NCBI GenBank assembly: GCA_964466035.1
Contig: CAYXLR010000021.1
Coordinates: 1 to 32,834 of the forward strand
Reading direction: 5' to 3'
Length of the DNA: 32,834 bases
Source: JANQEA01 sp964466035
Lineage (GTDB): Bacteria; Bipolaricaulota; Bipolaricaulia; UBA7950; UBA9294
Shown here: positions 23,265 to 32,045 of the stretch, one piece after another
Layout: each line of letters starts with the position of its first letter
Position numbering within the stretch: the stretch's first letter is position 1
The notes under the pieces: model-generated
What the model was told of the DNA's origin: nothing
The model's database searches: none
What the model saw: only the letters and a program-made list of their open reading frames with translations
Made by a program: the position numbers and the translations under genes

Positions 23265-23424
23265 AAGCGCGATCCGTCACGTGCCGAGCGTGGATTTCGC
23301 CCCCCCGGTGCTCGGTACGATCCCACGAGCCCGAGGCAGACTTGCCCGCGAAACGGCCCGCATTCACAATCCGTTCATCGACAATCGGCTTCCGCCGGCG
23401 CCGTCAAGTCGAAAGGAGGACCCC

Positions 23425-24462
23425 GTGCACCCGAAGCTGCCGTCCGGCTGGAACCCTCCGCGCGACGGGCGGTCGGTCCGGACGATCGAAGCGCACGCCG
23501 CGGGGGAGCCGCTCCGCGTCCTCGTCGACGGCCCGGAGATCCCCGGAACGACGATCGCGAAGAAGCGCCGGTTCGCGCGGACGCACCACGACGCGCTGAG
23601 GACGGCGTTGATGTGGGAGCCGCGCGGCCACGCCGACATGTACGGATGCCTCCTGACCGAGCCGGTCACGAGCGACGCCGACTTCGGCGTGCTGTTCATG
23701 CACAACGAAGGGTGGAGCACGATGTGCGGCCACGGGATCATCGCCGTTGCGACGGTCGCGCTCGAGACCGGCCTCCTCCCGATGGACGCTCCCGAGACCG
23801 TCGTCCGGATCGACACGCCCGTCGGACCCGTGCAAGCGACGGCGCGGGTCGAGGACGGCCGCGTCTCCTCGGTTCGCTTCGCCAACGTGCCGTCCTTCGT
23901 CGTCTCGCTCGACCGGACCGTCGTCGTCCCTGGAATCGGCCCCATCCGATACGACCTCGCCTTCGGCGGCGCCTACTACGCGTACGTCGCCGCCGGGGAA
24001 CTCGGATTCCGATGCGTGCCGAGCGAGGTCGACCGACTGATCGACGTCGGGACGCGGATCAAGCGGGCCGTCGCGGAGGCCGTCGAGATCGTTCATCCGG
24101 TCGACGCGTCGCTCGGCTTCCTCTACGGGACCATCTTCGTCGGACCGGCTCTATCGGACGGGGCCGACAGCCGCAACGTCTGCGTCTTCGCCGACGGCGA
24201 GGTCGATCGGAGCCCGACCGGGACGGGGGTCTCCGGCCGGCTCGCCCTCCACTACGCCCGGGGGGAGATCGGACTCGCGGAGGCGCACACCGTCGAGAGC
24301 CTCATCGGGACCCGCTTCGTCGGGCGCGTCCTCGAGGAGACGACGTTCGAAGGCCGCGACGCCGTCGTCACGGAGATCGAGGGGTCGGCGCACATCACCG
24401 GGTCGCACACATTCTGGATCGACCCGCACGACCCGCTGTCCGAGGGGTTCCTCGTCCGCTAG
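23425..24462 (+). CDS. Proline racemase family protein, trans-3-hydroxy-L-proline dehydratase-like
   Basis: A 345-residue protein from GTG 23425; AAAGGAGGA at 23412-23419 sets the start although the frame is open upstream. Family features are TIEAHAAGEPLRV, RGHADMYGCLLTEPV, and the first active-site motif MCGHGIIA with Cys101. The second motif is DRSPTGTGVSGRLA: the usual second Cys is Thr265. Proline racemase and 4-hydroxyproline epimerase use Cys/Cys, whereas trans-3-hydroxy-L-proline dehydratases use Cys/Thr, giving pyrroline-2-carboxylate, which a reductase turns into proline. Dehydration is therefore the better call. No reductase gene is in the window. The creatininase-family gene follows 106 bases later. 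Confidence 0.85.
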   Translation: MHPKLPSGWNPPRDGRSVRTIEAHAAGEPLRVLVDGPEIPGTTIAKKRRFARTHHDALRTALMWEPRGHADMYGCLLTEPVTSDADFGVLFMHNEGWSTMCGHGIIAVATVALETGLLPMDAPETVVRIDTPVGPVQATARVEDGRVSSVRFANVPSFVVSLDRTVVVPGIGPIRYDLAFGGAYYAYVAAGELGFRCVPSEVDRLIDVGTRIKRAVAEAVEIVHPVDASLGFLYGTIFVGPALSDGADSRNVCVFADGEVDRSPTGTGVSGRLALHYARGEIGLAEAHTVESLIGTRFVGRVLEETTFEGRDAVVTEIEGSAHITGSHTFWIDPHDPLSEGFLVR

Positions 24463-24519
24463 GCGTTCCACACGGCCCGGACGCCGCTCGCACGGGAGGT
24501 GCTCGACCCCGGCGCTTCC

Positions 24520-24528
24520 TGCTATGAT
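24520..24528 (+). promoter_or_regulatory. Possible extended -10 promoter of the creatininase-family gene
   Basis: TGCTATGAT is an extended -10 element (TG, one base, TATGAT) 40 bases before the GTG start. No convincing -35 stands in front of it. Confidence 0.35.
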
Positions 24529-24568
24529 GAAGCGACCGACGGACGCCGGTCACACACGAGGAGGTCCC

Positions 24569-25324
24569 GTGGAACTGGCGCAACTGAGCTGGCCCGACGC
24601 GAGAGAGGCGCTTCGGCGCGTCCGCCTGGCACTGCTTCCCGTCGGCGCGATCGAGCAGCACGGCCCGCACCTGCCGCTCGGCACGGACTGGTACATCGCG
24701 TCGCACATCGCGCGGGAGGTCGCGGAGACGGACGATCGGCTGCTTCTTCCCGGAATCCAGGTCGGCGTCTCCGAAGAGCACGGCCAGTTCTGGGGGACGC
24801 TCACCGTCTCCCCCGAGGCGCTGAGAGAGCAAGCGATGGCGCTGGCCCGCTCCCTCGCCGCCCACGGACTCAGGCGGACCGTGTTCGTCAACGGGCACGG
24901 GTCGAACGCCGCGCCGCTGGAGGAGGCGGCGCGCCACCTCCGAGCCGAGAATGTCTTCGCGTTCGTGTTCAACTGGTGGCAGTCGATCGCGTCGACACTC
25001 GGGACGCTGTTCCCCGATCCGACCGCCCACGCCGGTTCGATCGAGACGAGCGCCATGCTGGTCGTCCGTCCCGAGCTGGTTCGAACCGAGCGGTTCGACG
25101 AGGCGAGTTCGGCCGACCGATGGGGAAGCTTCGTCGAGGGCGTGCTCGTCGGCTCCGACGCCGCCGACTTCACGGAGCCGGGCAACGTCGGGGACCCGAG
25201 GCTCGCCGACGAGGCCAAGGGAAGGCAACTCCTCTCCGCCGCGTGCGACAGCTTGCGCCGGTTCTGCGCCTGGTTGGAGGAGCGCTCGGAGGAGGAGCTC
25301 GCCCGGCGTCCGCACAAGCCGTGA
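24569..25324 (+). CDS. Creatininase-family amidohydrolase
   Basis: A 251-residue protein from GTG 24569 with GAGGAGGT at 24559-24565. Metal-ligand motifs of the family are present: GAIEQHGPHLPLGTD (Glu29, His31, Asp40), NGHGSNAAPL, and AHAGSIETS. Family members open cyclic amides such as creatinine, or remove formyl groups from amines in coenzyme pathways. Creatininase-family genes are often found with HyuA/HyuB and peptide transporters, as here (they converge with only 21 bases between the stop codons), which points to breakdown of a small amide or lactam. The exact substrate cannot be read from the sequence. Confidence 0.85.
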   Translation: MELAQLSWPDAREALRRVRLALLPVGAIEQHGPHLPLGTDWYIASHIAREVAETDDRLLLPGIQVGVSEEHGQFWGTLTVSPEALREQAMALARSLAAHGLRRTVFVNGHGSNAAPLEEAARHLRAENVFAFVFNWWQSIASTLGTLFPDPTAHAGSIETSAMLVVRPELVRTERFDEASSADRWGSFVEGVLVGSDAADFTEPGNVGDPRLADEAKGRQLLSAACDSLRRFCAWLEERSEEELARRPHKP

Positions 25325-25345
25325 CGGCTGGAAGCCGCCTCACTT

Positions 25346-27088
25346 TCACCGGCTCGCGCTTCTCCGTCGCTCCGTCTCGACCCGGTCGACCGCCGGCGGG
25401 TCCCCCTCCAGCGCCACGCCGTACACCTCGCGCGCGGTGATCTCCGAGATATACCCGTCGAGGACGTCCTCGAGCACCGCCGACGGTTCCCGCGTGCGCG
25501 GGTCGCCGTATCCCCCGCCGGAGCCGGTCACGAAGCGGACGACATCGTCGCGGGCCAGCGGCTCGCTCGAGAATCGACCGCGTCGCTCCACCGATCCGTC
25601 GGCCCGACGGATCTCCGCGACGTTCGGCACCCCGTCGGAACCGCCGGCCAACCCCCACGGTGGGAAACGGCTGCGGCCGAAGCTCGCCGTGACCTGCGCC
25701 GCCGAGTTGGTGATCCGGTAATCCTTGACCAGCCCGCGGCCGCCGACCCACCGGCCGTGCCCGCCTTCGGCCGTGTTCAGCGCGAACCGATCGACGAGGA
25801 ACGGGTAGCGCGTTTCCGCGACCTCGACCGACAGGACGTACGTCTCGCCGTCGCTCGTGCAGACCAAGCCGTGCTCGCCGTCCTTCCCCCGTCCGGCGCC
25901 CCATCCGCCGGCGTTCGGCTCGACACAGATGAACCACTCCCCCGTCTCGTCGTCGATCCCGCTCACCGTCGTCCCGCAGACGCTCAGGAAGTGCCCGGCG
26001 GGGATTCGGTCGGGGATCGCGTCGGCGAGCGCCTTCCAGACGACGTCCCCGGCGTAGCTCGCCGACTCCCAGTACGTGCTGACCGGCGCCGGCCGCACCG
26101 GGTTGAAGACGCAGTCATCGGGAACGACGACGCGAAGCGGCGCGAAGAATCCCTCGTTCGGATCCGCATGCGGCGCGACCACGGCCTGGTAGGCGAACTT
26201 CGCCGTGCTCAGCAGGACCGACAACGGGCTGTTGATCGGCCCGCGGCACGTCTTTCCGGTGCCGGTGTAGTCGATGACGAAGGCGTCGTCGCGGATCGTG
26301 ACCCTCACCTTGACGAGCACCGGCTCCCCGCCGAGCCCGTCGTCGTCGATGTACTCCTCCGCCGTGTATTCGCCGTTCGGCAGACGCTTCAGCTCGGCGA
26401 GCGCCTCTTGGCGGCCCTGCTCGAGGTACGCCTCGATCGCCTCGAGCACGGTGCGAAGCGAGTACTTGTCGCAGATTCGCTGCACCCGGCGCGCCGCGAC
26501 CCGAAGCGACGCGGCCTGGGCGCGCATGTCGCCGAGCGTCATCTCCGGGATGCGGCCGTTGCGGGCGAGGATGTCGGCGATGTCTCGGTCCTCGACGCCC
26601 CGGTGGAAGATCTTCACCACCGGGAACTGGATCCCCTCCTGGTAGATGTCGGTCGCGTTCGGGGACCAGCTTCCGGGGTCCTTCCCGCCGACATCGTTCC
26701 AGTGCGCCTTCCCGGCCGCGAACATCACGAGCTGCTCCTCGTGAAAGATCGGCATCACCAACACCGCGTCGTTCTGATGCGTCGCCCCGCCCATGTACGG
26801 GTCGTTCGTGATCAGAACGTCTCCGTCCCCCAATCCGGCGGCCCCGTACTTGTCGAGCACGTCGCGGACCGCGTCGCCGAGCACGCCGATGAACGCGGGA
26901 ATCCCGTTCGCCTGTGCGATCATCCGCCCGGAGGCATCGGTGAGCGCGCACCCGTAGTCGAGCACTTCGTAGATCACAGAGCTTCTGGCCGTTCGCCCGA
27001 GGGCGACGAACATCTGCTCCGAGGCCGAGATCAGCGCCCGCTTGATGACCTCAACGGTGAACGGATCGATCGGCCGTCGCGCGGTCAT
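25346..27088 (-). CDS. hyuB: Hydantoinase/oxoprolinase family protein, B subunit (HyuB)
   Basis: A 580-residue protein of usual HyuB length. Signatures are RPIDPFTVEVIKRALISASE at the start, VLITNDPYMGGATHQNDAVL (about 93-112), AGKAHWNDVGG, and GGGYGDPRTREP near the C-terminus. With HyuA it forms an ATP-dependent ring-opening enzyme acting on 5-oxoproline, N-methylhydantoin or related cyclic amides. The start ATG overlaps the stop of hyuA (ATGA, 27085-27088), so the subunits are co-translated. A longer open frame upstream is an overprint of hyuA. The substrate is not determined by sequence. Confidence 0.92.
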   Translation of the reverse strand: MTARRPIDPFTVEVIKRALISASEQMFVALGRTARSSVIYEVLDYGCALTDASGRMIAQANGIPAFIGVLGDAVRDVLDKYGAAGLGDGDVLITNDPYMGGATHQNDAVLVMPIFHEEQLVMFAAGKAHWNDVGGKDPGSWSPNATDIYQEGIQFPVVKIFHRGVEDRDIADILARNGRIPEMTLGDMRAQAASLRVAARRVQRICDKYSLRTVLEAIEAYLEQGRQEALAELKRLPNGEYTAEEYIDDDGLGGEPVLVKVRVTIRDDAFVIDYTGTGKTCRGPINSPLSVLLSTAKFAYQAVVAPHADPNEGFFAPLRVVVPDDCVFNPVRPAPVSTYWESASYAGDVVWKALADAIPDRIPAGHFLSVCGTTVSGIDDETGEWFICVEPNAGGWGAGRGKDGEHGLVCTSDGETYVLSVEVAETRYPFLVDRFALNTAEGGHGRWVGGRGLVKDYRITNSAAQVTASFGRSRFPPWGLAGGSDGVPNVAEIRRADGSVERRGRFSSEPLARDDVVRFVTGSGGGYGDPRTREPSAVLEDVLDGYISEITAREVYGVALEGDPPAVDRVETERRRSASR

Positions 27089-29139
27089 GGCGCGACCTCC
27101 GTGATCACCAGGTTGCCGAACGGATCCACGACCGCCCGTTGATCCGGGCAGACGATCGTCGTGCAGGCAGGCTCCTCGACGACGGCCGGCCCGACGATCG
27201 GCTCGCCCACCGGGAGGAGATCGCGCTCGAACACCCGACTGGGCACGGCCCCGCCGTCCTCGAACACCACCGGTCGCTCCCCCTTTTCCGCCGCGAAGAG
27301 GCCGCGGCCGTCCGCCTCCCGCGCGGCGATGCTCGGATGGTCGACCGCTCCCCACCCGACGACGTGGAAGTTCACGATCTCGACCGGGTCGTCCTGGCGG
27401 AAGGCGTACGCCTGCTCGTGCAGCCGGTGGAACGTCTCGAGCACGGTCTCCAACGCCCCGTCGAGACTGGACGGGGCGACCGGCGTCCGGACGGTGTGCT
27501 CCTGCCCCCCGTACCGGAGGTCGAGGAGCCGCTCCATCGACACGCGCTCTGTCGGGAAGGACTCCTCCTCGAACTGGACCCTCGTCGCCCGCTCGAGATC
27601 GCGGAAGGTCTCGCGGATCTCGCCGAGCGACTCGCGGTCGCAGGGCATGACGTGCGTCCGGATGACGTCGTGCCGGAGATCGGTCATCAGCATCCCCCAC
27701 GCCGAGAACTGGCCCGGCGCCCGCGGCACGATGACCTTGCGCATTCGCAGTTCGCGGGCCAGCGTCGGCGCGTGCAGGCCGCCGGCCCCTCCCGCCGCGA
27801 CGAGCGCGAAGTCGCGAGGATCGTATCCTCGCTCGACGGAGACGCGCTCGAGCGCCGCCTGCATGTTCGCGTTCGCCAGTCGAAGGATCCCGAGCGCCGT
27901 CTCCGTGACCGAAAGGCCGAACGCGCCGGCGATCGTCGCGACGGCCAGCTCCGCCTTCTCCGCGTCGAGCCGCATCCGCCCGCCGAGGAAGTAGTCGGCG
28001 CTCAGCCGCCCCGTGACCAGATTCGCGTCCGTCACGGTCGGTTCGCTTCCCCCGAGGTCGTAGCACGCGGGCCCCGGATCGGCGCCGGCGCTCCGCGGAC
28101 CGACGTGCAGGGCACCGCCCGCGTCGATCCACGCGATCGACCCGCCTCCCGCACCGACCTCCACGATGTCGGCCACGGGGATCCGCAGCGGGTACCCGGC
28201 CCACGTCGCCGACTTCTCCAGGTGGTATTCGGTGTTGATTCGAATCTCTCCGCCTTCGATCAGGCTCACCTTCGCCGTCGTCCCCCCCATGTCGAACGAG
28301 ATGATGTTCTCCTCGCCGACCTTCGCGGCGACGACGCGGGCGCCGATTACCCCGCCCACCGGGCCGGATTCCACGAGATGGATCGGGACCCGCTCGGCCT
28401 GGCGGAACGTCGTGGTCCCGCCGTTCGACTGCATCGCCAGCTTCGACCCGGAGAAGCCCATCTCCGACAGCCGCCGGTCGAGCGTCGACAGGTACAGCGC
28501 CGTCGCGGGCTTCACGAACGCGTTGAGCGCCGTCGTGTTCGTCCGCTCGTACTCCCGCCACTGCTGGGTGATCTCGTACGACGCGGTGACGGCCGCATCG
28601 GGGTGGACCCGCTCGATGATCTCCCTCGCGCGCGCTTCGTGATCCGGATTCGCGTACGCGTTCAGGAAGCAGACCGCGATCGCTTCGACGCCGGCGCCCC
28701 TGCAGCGTTCGGCGACCCGTCGGACCGCCTCCTCGTCGAGCGGCGTGAGGATCTCGCCTCGATGGGTGACCCGCTCCGGCACCTCGAACCGGAAGCGCCG
28801 GGGGACGAACGGGCGCGGCTTCTCGTACATCAGGTTGTACATGTCGGTCCGATTGGCCCGCTGGATCTCCAGAACGTCCCGGAATCCCTCCGTCGTGACC
28901 AGCGCGACCTTGGCGCCCCGTCGCTCCGTCAGCGCGTTGATCACGACCGTCGTGCCGTGCACGAATTGGGCCACGTCCCCCGCATCGAGGCCGGCCTTCC
29001 CCATCGTGTCCGTGACGCCGTCCGCGAAGTTCGCGGGGGTCGTCAGGGCCTTCTCCAGCGTGACCTCGCCGGTCGCCTCATCGAGGGCGACGAGATCGGT
29101 GAACGTCCCCCCGATGTCGATCGCCAGCCGCGTGCTCAT
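27085..29139 (-). CDS. hyuA: Hydantoinase/oxoprolinase family protein, A subunit (HyuA)
   Basis: A 684-residue protein of usual HyuA length, ATG 29139 with GGGAGGGTGA directly upstream. The N-terminal actin-like ATPase fold shows LAIDIGGTFTDLVALDE (about 5-21) and FVHGTTVVINAL; the second phosphate motif is ISFDMGGTTAKVSLI. VGAGGGSIAWID, GPRSAGADPGPACYDLGG and AAGGAGGLHAPTLAREL are family hallmarks. It binds ATP and phosphorylates the substrate in the ring-opening reaction with HyuB. It follows the Opp-type transporter genes (51-base gap), so the transporter likely brings in the substrate or a peptide that contains it. Confidence 0.93.
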   Translation of the reverse strand: MSTRLAIDIGGTFTDLVALDEATGEVTLEKALTTPANFADGVTDTMGKAGLDAGDVAQFVHGTTVVINALTERRGAKVALVTTEGFRDVLEIQRANRTDMYNLMYEKPRPFVPRRFRFEVPERVTHRGEILTPLDEEAVRRVAERCRGAGVEAIAVCFLNAYANPDHEARAREIIERVHPDAAVTASYEITQQWREYERTNTTALNAFVKPATALYLSTLDRRLSEMGFSGSKLAMQSNGGTTTFRQAERVPIHLVESGPVGGVIGARVVAAKVGEENIISFDMGGTTAKVSLIEGGEIRINTEYHLEKSATWAGYPLRIPVADIVEVGAGGGSIAWIDAGGALHVGPRSAGADPGPACYDLGGSEPTVTDANLVTGRLSADYFLGGRMRLDAEKAELAVATIAGAFGLSVTETALGILRLANANMQAALERVSVERGYDPRDFALVAAGGAGGLHAPTLARELRMRKVIVPRAPGQFSAWGMLMTDLRHDVIRTHVMPCDRESLGEIRETFRDLERATRVQFEEESFPTERVSMERLLDLRYGGQEHTVRTPVAPSSLDGALETVLETFHRLHEQAYAFRQDDPVEIVNFHVVGWGAVDHPSIAAREADGRGLFAAEKGERPVVFEDGGAVPSRVFERDLLPVGEPIVGPAVVEEPACTTIVCPDQRAVVDPFGNLVITEVAP

Positions 29140-29190
29140 TCACCCTCCCGTCTCAGCGACGGCCGTCGCCGCCCGAGCCGACGCCTCGTA

Positions 29191-30159
29191 CTATCCCGGC
29201 TCATACAGATGGCACCGCACGAAGCGGCCGTCGTCCATCGCGCGCATCGCCGGATCCACGTCGGAGCAGATCGGCATTCGCTCCGGGCATCGCAGATGGA
29301 AGCTGCACCCCGGCGGCACGTCGACCGGGCTCGGGATCTCGCCTCGGGAGACGATCTTCTCCGGCTTCAACGACTCTTCTTGGTCCGTGACGACCGGGAT
29401 CGACGACAGGAGCATCCGCGTGTACGGATGCTTGGGGGAGCGGAAGAACTCCTCCGTACGGGCGATCTCGCACAGCTTGCCGAGGTACATGATCGCGACC
29501 CTCGTCGCCACGTTTCGCATCAGGCTCAGATCGTGCGTGATGAAAAGGTACGTGAGGTCCAGCTCCTCGCCGAGGCGCATCAGAAGGTTGATGATCTTGC
29601 CCTGGACCGACACGTCGAGGGCCGACGTCGGCTCGTCCAACACCACGAAGCGTGGATTCGTCGCCAACGCGCGGGCGATGGCGACCATCTGCTTCTCCCC
29701 CCCGCCGATCGACTGCGGATGCTTGTACAGGTACTCCGTGGGCGGCAGCTCGACCGTCTCGAGCAGACGGCTCATGATGCCCAACCGGTCCCTCGGCGTT
29801 CCGATGCCGTGGACCTTCAGCGGGACCGAAAGGATCTGCTTGATCGTCCGCTTCGGGTTGAGGGACGATCCGGGGTCCTGAAAGACGATCCGGATCTTCC
29901 GCTTCAGCTCCTTGGGGCGGCGGGAGAAGGCGACGTCGATCGGATTCCCCTCGAAGGCGATCCGCCCGGACGTCGGGGGATAGATCCCGACGACGCACTG
30001 AGCCGTCGTCGTCTTGCCCGATCCGGATTCGCCGACCAACCCCAGCGTGTCGCCGGAGGCGACGAACAGCGAGATGTCGTCCACCGCGCGGACCACGCCC
30101 CGTTTCGTGGGGAAGTGCTTGACGAGATTCTCGATGTCGAGGATGCGGTCCGCGGTCAT
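29191..30159 (-). CDS. Opp/Dpp-type ABC importer ATPase, F subunit
   Basis: A 322-residue ATPase; ATG 30159 overlaps the stop of the D subunit gene (ATGA). Walker A GESGSGKTT, Q-loop VFQDPGSSLNPK, Walker B VVLDEPTSALDVSV, switch His in ITHDLS, and the C-terminal HPYTRMLLSSIPVV and GCSFHLRCPERMPIC. The signature loop reads QSIGGGEKQM, so the central Ser of LSGGQ is Gly; the rest is canonical. Unlike the ATPases of the sugar locus it has the standard DEPTSALD form, as in peptide and nickel transporters. Confidence 0.9.
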   Translation of the reverse strand: MTADRILDIENLVKHFPTKRGVVRAVDDISLFVASGDTLGLVGESGSGKTTTAQCVVGIYPPTSGRIAFEGNPIDVAFSRRPKELKRKIRIVFQDPGSSLNPKRTIKQILSVPLKVHGIGTPRDRLGIMSRLLETVELPPTEYLYKHPQSIGGGEKQMVAIARALATNPRFVVLDEPTSALDVSVQGKIINLLMRLGEELDLTYLFITHDLSLMRNVATRVAIMYLGKLCEIARTEEFFRSPKHPYTRMLLSSIPVVTDQEESLKPEKIVSRGEIPSPVDVPPGCSFHLRCPERMPICSDVDPAMRAMDDGRFVRCHLYEPG

Positions 30160-31145
30160 GTTTCCTCCTGATAGAGGTAGCAGGCCGCTCGATGGGCGTT
30201 CCCGATCTCGAAGAACGGCGGCGGCTCGACACTGCAGATCTCCATCCGATGCACGCAGCGAGGGTGGAACCGACAGCCGCCAGGCGGATCGAGGTAGTTG
30301 GGAATCCGCCCGGGAATCCCCTCGCTGATCCCTTCGCCGGTCAGCTTCGGGACGCTGGCCATGAGGCCCTGCGTGTAGGGATGCTTCGGGTCTTCGAGGA
30401 GCTTCCTCGTCTCTCCGGTTTCCACGATCGACCCCGCGTACATGATGTTCGCCCGTTGGGTCAGATCGCGCACCACGCCCATCGAGTGCGTGATCATCAC
30501 GACCGACGCGTTGTGCTCGTCCACGAGCGCGTCGAGCTTGCGGAGGATCTGGTCCTGAATCGTCACATCCAGGTTCGTCGTCGGTTCGTCGGCCAGCAGC
30601 AGCCTCGCGTTCGTCGACAGCGCTTCGGCGATGCATACGCGCTGGCGCATGCCGCCGGAGAGCTGGATCGGGTAGTTGGTCATGATTCTCTCCGCGTCCG
30701 GCATTCCCGTCTCCCGCAGCGCGTCGATGCAGCGGGCCTCGACGGCCCGACGCGAGAGTCGCGTTCCCTGCCCGACGGCGGAATCCCTGACGATGTCGCG
30801 CAACTGGGTACCGATGGTGAACACCGGATTGAGCGACTGAAGAGGGTCCTGAAAGATCGCGGTGAGCTCGCGGCGACGGAGCGCCTGCACCTCTCTTCGC
30901 CGCATGGTCAGAACGTCTCGGCCGCGGTAGTCGATCCGGCCGCCCGTGACCCTCGCCGGCGGCATCGGCAGAACCCGCAGGATCGACTTCACGGTCGTGG
31001 TCTTCCCGCAGCCCGTTTCGCCGACGAGGCCGACGCGCTCGCCCGCGTCCACGGCCAGCCGCACGCCGTTCAGCACGCTCAGGTACCCCTCGAAGATCCG
31101 GAATCCGACGTGGAGATCGACCACGTCGAGAAGCGGTTCGCTCAT
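30156..31145 (-). CDS. Opp/Dpp-type ABC importer ATPase, D subunit
   Basis: A 329-residue ATPase, ATG 31145 with GAGGAGGTC upstream. Walker A GETGCGKTT, Q-loop IFQDPLQSLNPVF, signature QLSGGMRQRV, Walker B LLLADEPTTNLDVT, switch His in ITHSMGV. The C-terminal oligopeptide domain has HPYTQGLMASVPKL, DPPGGCRFHPRC and later cysteines. It lies one base after the C permease stop codon and works with the F subunit. Confidence 0.92.
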   Translation of the reverse strand: MSEPLLDVVDLHVGFRIFEGYLSVLNGVRLAVDAGERVGLVGETGCGKTTTVKSILRVLPMPPARVTGGRIDYRGRDVLTMRRREVQALRRRELTAIFQDPLQSLNPVFTIGTQLRDIVRDSAVGQGTRLSRRAVEARCIDALRETGMPDAERIMTNYPIQLSGGMRQRVCIAEALSTNARLLLADEPTTNLDVTIQDQILRKLDALVDEHNASVVMITHSMGVVRDLTQRANIMYAGSIVETGETRKLLEDPKHPYTQGLMASVPKLTGEGISEGIPGRIPNYLDPPGGCRFHPRCVHRMEICSVEPPPFFEIGNAHRAACYLYQEET

Positions 31146-31146
31146 G

Positions 31147-32043
31147 CTAGACCTCCTCGACGGCGAAGACGTCGCGCAGACCGTCGCCCACGAGGTTGAA
31201 CGCGAGAATCACGACGACGATGGCCAACGCGGGGAAGATCGTCCCCCACCATTCGCCCGGGAGGCGTTTCGCCCCCTCGGCGACCATCGTCCCCAATCCC
31301 GGCTTCGGCGGTTGAACCCCGAGTCCGATGAAGCTGAGCGTCGCGCCGAGGAGGATGACGATCCCCATGTCCAGCGTCATCTTCGTCATCACCGGCGCCA
31401 GGCAGTTCGGCAGGATCTCCTTGAACATGATGTGCGGCTTGCTCGCCCCGGTCAGCTCCGCCTCCCGGACGAAGTACTCGCTCCGCAGCGACGACGCGAG
31501 CGCGAAGACCAGCCGGGAGTACCAAGGCCACCACACGAGGGCGATCGCCATCATCTGATTCGTCAGATTCGGCGTCAGCATGGCGGTGATCGCGAGGGCG
31601 AGGACCAGCGGCGGGACCGCGAGGAAGATGTCGGTGATCCGCATGATCACCGTGTCGATCCACGTCCCCTGATGGTAGCCGGCGATCAGGCCGAGGATCA
31701 CCCCCGGGGCGACGCCGAGAGAGAGAACGACGATCCCGATCGTGAGCGAGAAGCGATAGCCGAAGATCACCCGGCTGAAGATGTCCCGTCCGACCCGGTC
31801 CGTCCCGAAGAAGTGCGTCCGGCTGGGCGGCCTCCCGGCGTTCTGGAAGTCGGTGTACGGCTTCGCGTGCTCGGGGTACGGCGTGATGTACGGCGCGAAG
31901 ATCGCGGCGAGGACGATCAGAACGAGCACGACCAGCCCGAGGACCGAGAGAGGGTTGCGCGAGAACTTGTACCACCCCTTGGCGAAGCCCCTACGCTTCT
32001 GCCTGAGAGAGGCGAGAAGATCCGCCTTCAGTTGTTCGCGCAT
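31147..32043 (-). CDS. Opp/Dpp-type ABC importer permease, C subunit
   Basis: A 298-residue membrane protein. RNPLSVLGLVVLVLIVLAAI is the first helix, FFGTDRVGRDIFSRVIFGYR the conserved loop after it, and YFVREAELTGASKPHIMFKE the EAA coupling motif, followed by ILPNCLAPV. LLGATLSFIGLGVQPPKPGLG is the usual C-terminal signature of DppC. The ATG follows the B permease stop by two bases and has GGGAGGG upstream. Confidence 0.93.
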   Translation of the reverse strand: MREQLKADLLASLRQKRRGFAKGWYKFSRNPLSVLGLVVLVLIVLAAIFAPYITPYPEHAKPYTDFQNAGRPPSRTHFFGTDRVGRDIFSRVIFGYRFSLTIGIVVLSLGVAPGVILGLIAGYHQGTWIDTVIMRITDIFLAVPPLVLALAITAMLTPNLTNQMMAIALVWWPWYSRLVFALASSLRSEYFVREAELTGASKPHIMFKEILPNCLAPVMTKMTLDMGIVILLGATLSFIGLGVQPPKPGLGTMVAEGAKRLPGEWWGTIFPALAIVVVILAFNLVGDGLRDVFAVEEV

Positions 32044-32045
32044 CG

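Noticed and set aside
23425..24462. Annotation as 4-hydroxyproline 2-epimerase or proline racemase.
   Set aside because: The second catalytic Cys is Thr265, which fits the dehydratase subgroup.
25261..25300. GAGCGCTC inside the creatininase-family gene, and similar cores inside other genes.
   Set aside because: They lack the outer GGG/CCC of the operator box and lie inside coding sequence, so they are expected by chance in GC-rich DNA.
25325..25337. Terminator between the converging creatininase-family and hyuB genes.
   Set aside because: Only a five-bp stem (CGGCT/AGCCG) with no T-run on either side.
27139..30171. A 1010-codon open frame on the plus strand.
   Set aside because: It lies antisense to hyuA and the F subunit gene, is made mostly of Arg, Asp and Pro as expected from GC-rich overprinting, and has no ribosome binding site or recognisable domain. 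The same holds for the long frames at 4807-6081, 5529-7604, 7678-9117, 18407-19873 and 19633-21204.
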